Shown: positions 15,903 through 18,748 of the stretch, one piece after another
How the letters are laid out: each line of letters opens with the position of its first letter
Numbering within the stretch: position 1 is the first letter of the stretch
Assembly: GCA_001275005.1 (NCBI GenBank)
Contig: JWZX01000496.1
Coordinates: 1 to 18,748 of the forward strand
Length of the DNA: 18,748 nt
Direction: 5' to 3'
DNA from: Chrysochromulina tobinii
Lineage: Eukaryota; Haptophyta; Prymnesiales; Chrysochromulinaceae
Made by a program: the position numbers and the translations under genes
The notes under the pieces: generated by a model
Told to the model about the DNA's origin: nothing
Databases searched by the model: none
Seen by the model: the letters and a program-made list of their open reading frames with translations, nothing else

Positions 15903-18634
15903 ATGGCGGAGGACTTTGAGGAGTTCGACGACCTGCCCGAGTTCGCCAACGAGCCCAACCGCGCTCTGCACCGCCAGCTCAAGGAGCATGAGAAGGCGGT
16001 GGTCGTCGTCGAGAATGAGCTCGTCGAGACCAAGGAGCGCATCGGCACCATGGAGGAGCACCTCTCGGCCGTCAACACGGAGACGCTGCACACCCAGCGG
16101 CTGATCGACGCGAAGGTCAAGGAGATCGAGACCGAGGACCACCTCAAGCAGCTCGCGGAGCGCGAGCGTGGCCGCTTCCAGGCAGAGTACAAGAAGCTGC
16201 AGGCGGAGCTGGCGGAGCTGCACGACAAGGTGAATGGCGTGCAGGTTGCCGTCTTCAAGGGCAACGAGAAAATGGACCAGTTCAAGCTTCAGATGAACTG
16301 GAATCAGGAGGAGCTCGAGCAGTGGGCGCTCGCGGCCCGGCAAAAGGAGGAGGACAACCTCGCGCTGCTCAAGTACTCGAAGGCGGACGAGGCGAAGATG
16401 AAGGACCTTTCGCTGCAGCTGGAGAAGATGCTTGCCGCCGTGCAGAAGAAGAAGGCGGAGCTCGAGGACGAGGTAACGGACACGCAGGCGGCGCAGATCG
16501 AGCTCGACAAGACCGCTGAGGACTTCCGCAAGCTGCACGAGGAGCGCGGCGAGCTGGTGTCGCAGTGGGAGGAGGCGGTCGTGTCAATGCAGAAGCGTGA
16601 CGAGGCGATCCAGCGCGCGCACGAGCAGTTCTCGGTCGCCAAGCGCCAGCTGCGCGAGAAGCAGGAGGTCCTCGCCGAGCGAGAGGCCTTTTTGCTCAGC
16701 GAGCAGAAGAACAACGTCGAAGTCGAGAACAAGATCACGGCGCTCGAGCGCTCGGTGGCCAAGAGCCGCGAGACGCTCACGAAGGCGAACATGCAGCTGC
16801 GCGAGATGGAGGACCAGGTGGAGACGGTGCGCGGCACGCTGAGCAAGGCCGCCTCCGAGATGGCGAACAAAAAGGTGCGGGTGGCCGAGCTCTCGGCACA
16901 GATTGACGAGCGCAAGAGGCGTCTCGACGAGGCGAAGAAAAAGCTCGCCCAAAACGAGCGCTCGCTCGAGCGTTCGCACGCGCACATGGGCGACCTCGAG
17001 AAGTCGGCGAAGCAGATGGACGAGATAAGCGAGCAGGAGAAGATTCGGCTCAAGCAGACGGACAAGGAGCTCGCGGTGCTTAAGGACAAGATGTTCAACG
17101 AGGGGCAGAAGCTCTTCGCGCTGCGCCAGCAGGAGGCGCATCTGCTCTCGGAGATTTCGGGAGCTCAGCGCGTGTCGCGCAACGCGAGCGCGAAGCTCAA
17201 GCAGCTCGACGAGCGCTCGCAGGGGCAGCGCGAGCTCGTGTACGCCGCCGACTTCCAGCTGCAGCTCATGGAACGCAAGGTGGCGCGCGCCTCGGGCGTT
17301 CGCTCGCCGATGGAGCAAAAGGAGCTGCACGCGAAGATCGCCGAGCTCACGGAGGAGTGCGAGCGGTACACGGCGCAGCACCGGATGCTCAACGACCAGT
17401 ACAAGCGGCTCATCAACGACGTCAAGCAGACGAAGCGCATCGCGCACGAGAAGGAGCAGGAGCTCGAGAAGCTCGAGGGCCAAATCTCCGAGACCGAGAT
17501 GAAGACCGACGCGGCCTCGCGCGCTTTGAAGAAGCTCATCAAGGAGAAGGAGCAGAGCATGGTGGCGTTCGACGTGCTCAAGCTGGAGGGGAAGCGGCTG
17601 CGCGAGCAGCTCAACGCCAAGGCCGACGAGGTCTTCGGGCTCACCAACCGCAAGTTCCAGCTCCAGATGTCGATGGAGGAGCGGCAGGAGGAGATCAAGG
17701 TACACCTCGGATACACCTCGGACGTGCTCGCCCTCCTCCGCCCTGCATGCACGCCCCAGCATGCACGTGCTCACCACGGCGCCATGTCCCTTCCCCACAG
17801 GTGCACTCGGACGTGCTCCGCGCGCAGCTCAAGGCCGCTGAGGAGGAGCGGCACGCGGCGGCGCGCGAGCTCGCGAACAAGCTGATCAAGGTGGAGAGGC
17901 TCACAAGCAAGTACGACATCATCTGCGGCAAGCTCGGCGACGGCGGCGACGGCGAGCACACGCAGGCGTACTATGTGATCAAGGCGGCGCAGGAGCGCGA
18001 GGAGCTGCAGCGGCAGGGCGACGAGCTCGACCAGCAGATCCAAAAAGCGGAGCGCGAGATCAAGGCGCTCGAGAAGACGCTGCAGCACCTTTTTGCCAAG
18101 AACGCGGGCTACAAGCGTTCCTTTGCGCCCGTCGAGCAGAACACACCGCAGTTCGAGCAGAAGGTGCTCCTAGAGGAACAGCACCGCGCCGCCCTCTCGA
18201 AGTACCGCACCCACCGGCTCGAGCAGAGCGAGCTCGAGGAGGAGATGGCGCGTATGGCCGACCAGCTCGCTGAGCTCGATGACCAGAAGGCGCGGCTCTC
18301 GACTCAGCTGATGGACCTGTCCGACCAGTCTGAGCAGCTCGAGGAACGCGCCGCGCAGCAGTTGACGAAGCTCGAAGGCGCCAAGGCGCAGGTGCGGCGC
18401 ATGCTCAACGAGCAAAGGCAGCGCGGTGCTGGCGAGGCGCTCGAGCTTGAGCTGGCCCTCATCGAGCAGCGCAGCACCAATCGAGCGCTCATCGAGGCGC
18501 TCACGGCGATCGCTGCGAACGATCCGAAGCTTGCGATGGCGCTTGAGACTAAGATGGCCCAGGCGGGCGTCCAGCCGCCCGCCTTCGACCCGGAGCTCGA
18601 CGACGACGACGAGGCAGGAGTGGACGTTGCATGA
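15903..18634 (+). CDS. CCDC39: Axonemal ruler protein CCDC39/FAP59 (2 exons)
   Basis: With CCDC40 (FAP172), CCDC39 forms the molecular ruler that sets the 96-nm repeat on axonemal doublet microtubules. It is needed for docking inner dynein arms and the dynein regulatory complex. Exons 15903-17699 and 17801-18634 join in phase 0 to give 876 residues (human 941). The ATG has A at -3 and G at +4; the open frame further upstream has no CCDC39-like content. Nearly the whole chain is heptad coiled coil. Segments I recognise from CCDC39 are QMNWNQ (130-135), the AQIELDKTAEDFRKLHEER block (~197-215) with SQWE soon after, EERQEEIKVH across the splice junction, and TQAYYVIKAAQEREELQ (~653-669). The tail is acidic (DDDDE). 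Its presence shows that the organism builds motile 9+2 flagella at some stage. Intron retention would truncate the protein at 660 residues. Confidence 0.95.
17700..17800 (+). other. Intron of CCDC39
   Basis: 101 bp, phase 0, with donor ATCAAG/GTACAC and acceptor CCCCACAG/GTGCAC after a pyrimidine-rich stretch. It falls between K and V of the conserved EEIKVH segment. It begins with the perfect 11-bp duplication TACACCTCGGA (17701-17711 and 17712-17722). It also holds GCATGCACG twice, near 17746 and 17759. Confidence 0.9.
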
Positions 18635-18748
18635 GGCGGGCGAGAGAGGGCCGGGACTTGGCAACCGGAAAAAAATAGGGATGGGCCAGGTTTTCCCGGT
18701 TTGAACCAGGAAAAGTGGTCTGAACCAGGTGGGACTGGTTTTTTGAGC
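18635..18748. other. 3' flank of CCDC39 with two small hairpins
   Basis: No gene is seen in the final 114 bp. TTTTCCCGGTT (18691-18701) pairs with AACCAGGAAAA (18704-18714) with one mismatch. AACCAG (18723-18728) pairs with CTGGTT (18735-18740), followed by a short T run. GAACCAGG is repeated at about 18703 and 18722. The T run after a stem resembles a bacterial terminator but should not be read that way in a nuclear gene. Confidence 0.45.

Noticed and set aside
16584-17798. 404-codon Leu/Arg-rich open frame on the minus strand
   Set aside because: It is the antisense of the CCDC39 coiled coil (Glu/Lys codons read backwards as Leu/Phe). It crosses the intron and has no start context or domain.
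18691-18744. Rho-independent terminators
   Set aside because: The hairpins followed by T look like bacterial terminators, but introns and gene content show nuclear eukaryotic DNA, where this mechanism does not apply.
1-18748. CRISPR array, insertion sequence, integrase or viral gene
   Set aside because: The repeats are too short or in tandem without spacers, and no transposase, integrase or capsid-like frame is present.

Overview
The window looks like nuclear DNA from a free-living, flagellated, GC-rich microbial eukaryote. A haptophyte-type alga is my best guess, from the GC-rich codon use, alanine-rich proteins, long exons and few short introns. The evidence for a eukaryote is direct. It carries an ArfGAP zinc finger, a Rad51 paralogue, an NHE-type Na+/H+ exchanger, a protein kinase and an axonemal CCDC39/FAP59 protein. 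It also has two GT-AG introns and monocistronic genes on alternating strands. The lineage assignment is inference; no rRNA or other marker is present.

Layout. 1-848 (+) is the 3' part of an ArfGAP gene. 1597-4941 (+) encodes a 1114-residue ankyrin/EF-hand protein with a C2-like region. 5777-8653 (-) encodes a PP2C phosphatase fused to a protein kinase. A 137-bp tract with no A on the + strand lies upstream of it (8883-9019). 9581-10240 (-) encodes a protein with two SpoVS domains, a family best known from bacteria. It is divergent from an XRCC3-like recombinase gene at 10442-11374 (+). 11691-13490 (-) is the Na+/H+ exchanger. 13748-15863 (-) is a two-exon gene for an ankyrin/Ala-rich-helix/Met-Gly-rich protein. 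15903-18634 (+) is a two-exon CCDC39 gene. The last two genes are head to head, with only 39 bp between their start codons.

The genes do not form one pathway. They cover vesicle traffic (ArfGAP), calcium and phosphorylation signalling (EF-hand protein, PP2C-kinase), DNA repair (XRCC3-like), ion and pH homeostasis (NHE) and motility (CCDC39). Two divergent pairs share short promoter regions: SpoVS/XRCC3-like and ankyrin-MG/CCDC39.

The most notable points are as follows. (1) One polypeptide carries both a PP2C and a kinase, each with an apparently complete active site. (2) A eukaryotic gene encodes tandem SpoVS domains. (3) A small GGWRT-type domain that resembles phage hypothetical proteins sits in an ankyrin protein and is split by an intron. 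(4) That intron is almost entirely a tandem dimer with a duplicated 3' splice site. (5) The CCDC39 intron starts with a near copy of the start of the next exon, as expected if it arose by tandem duplication. (6) Exact or near-exact 11-bp tandem duplications recur at four separate places. (7) A 17-bp perfect hairpin lies between the convergent XRCC3-like and NHE genes. I saw no tRNA, rRNA, transposase, viral gene or CRISPR array.
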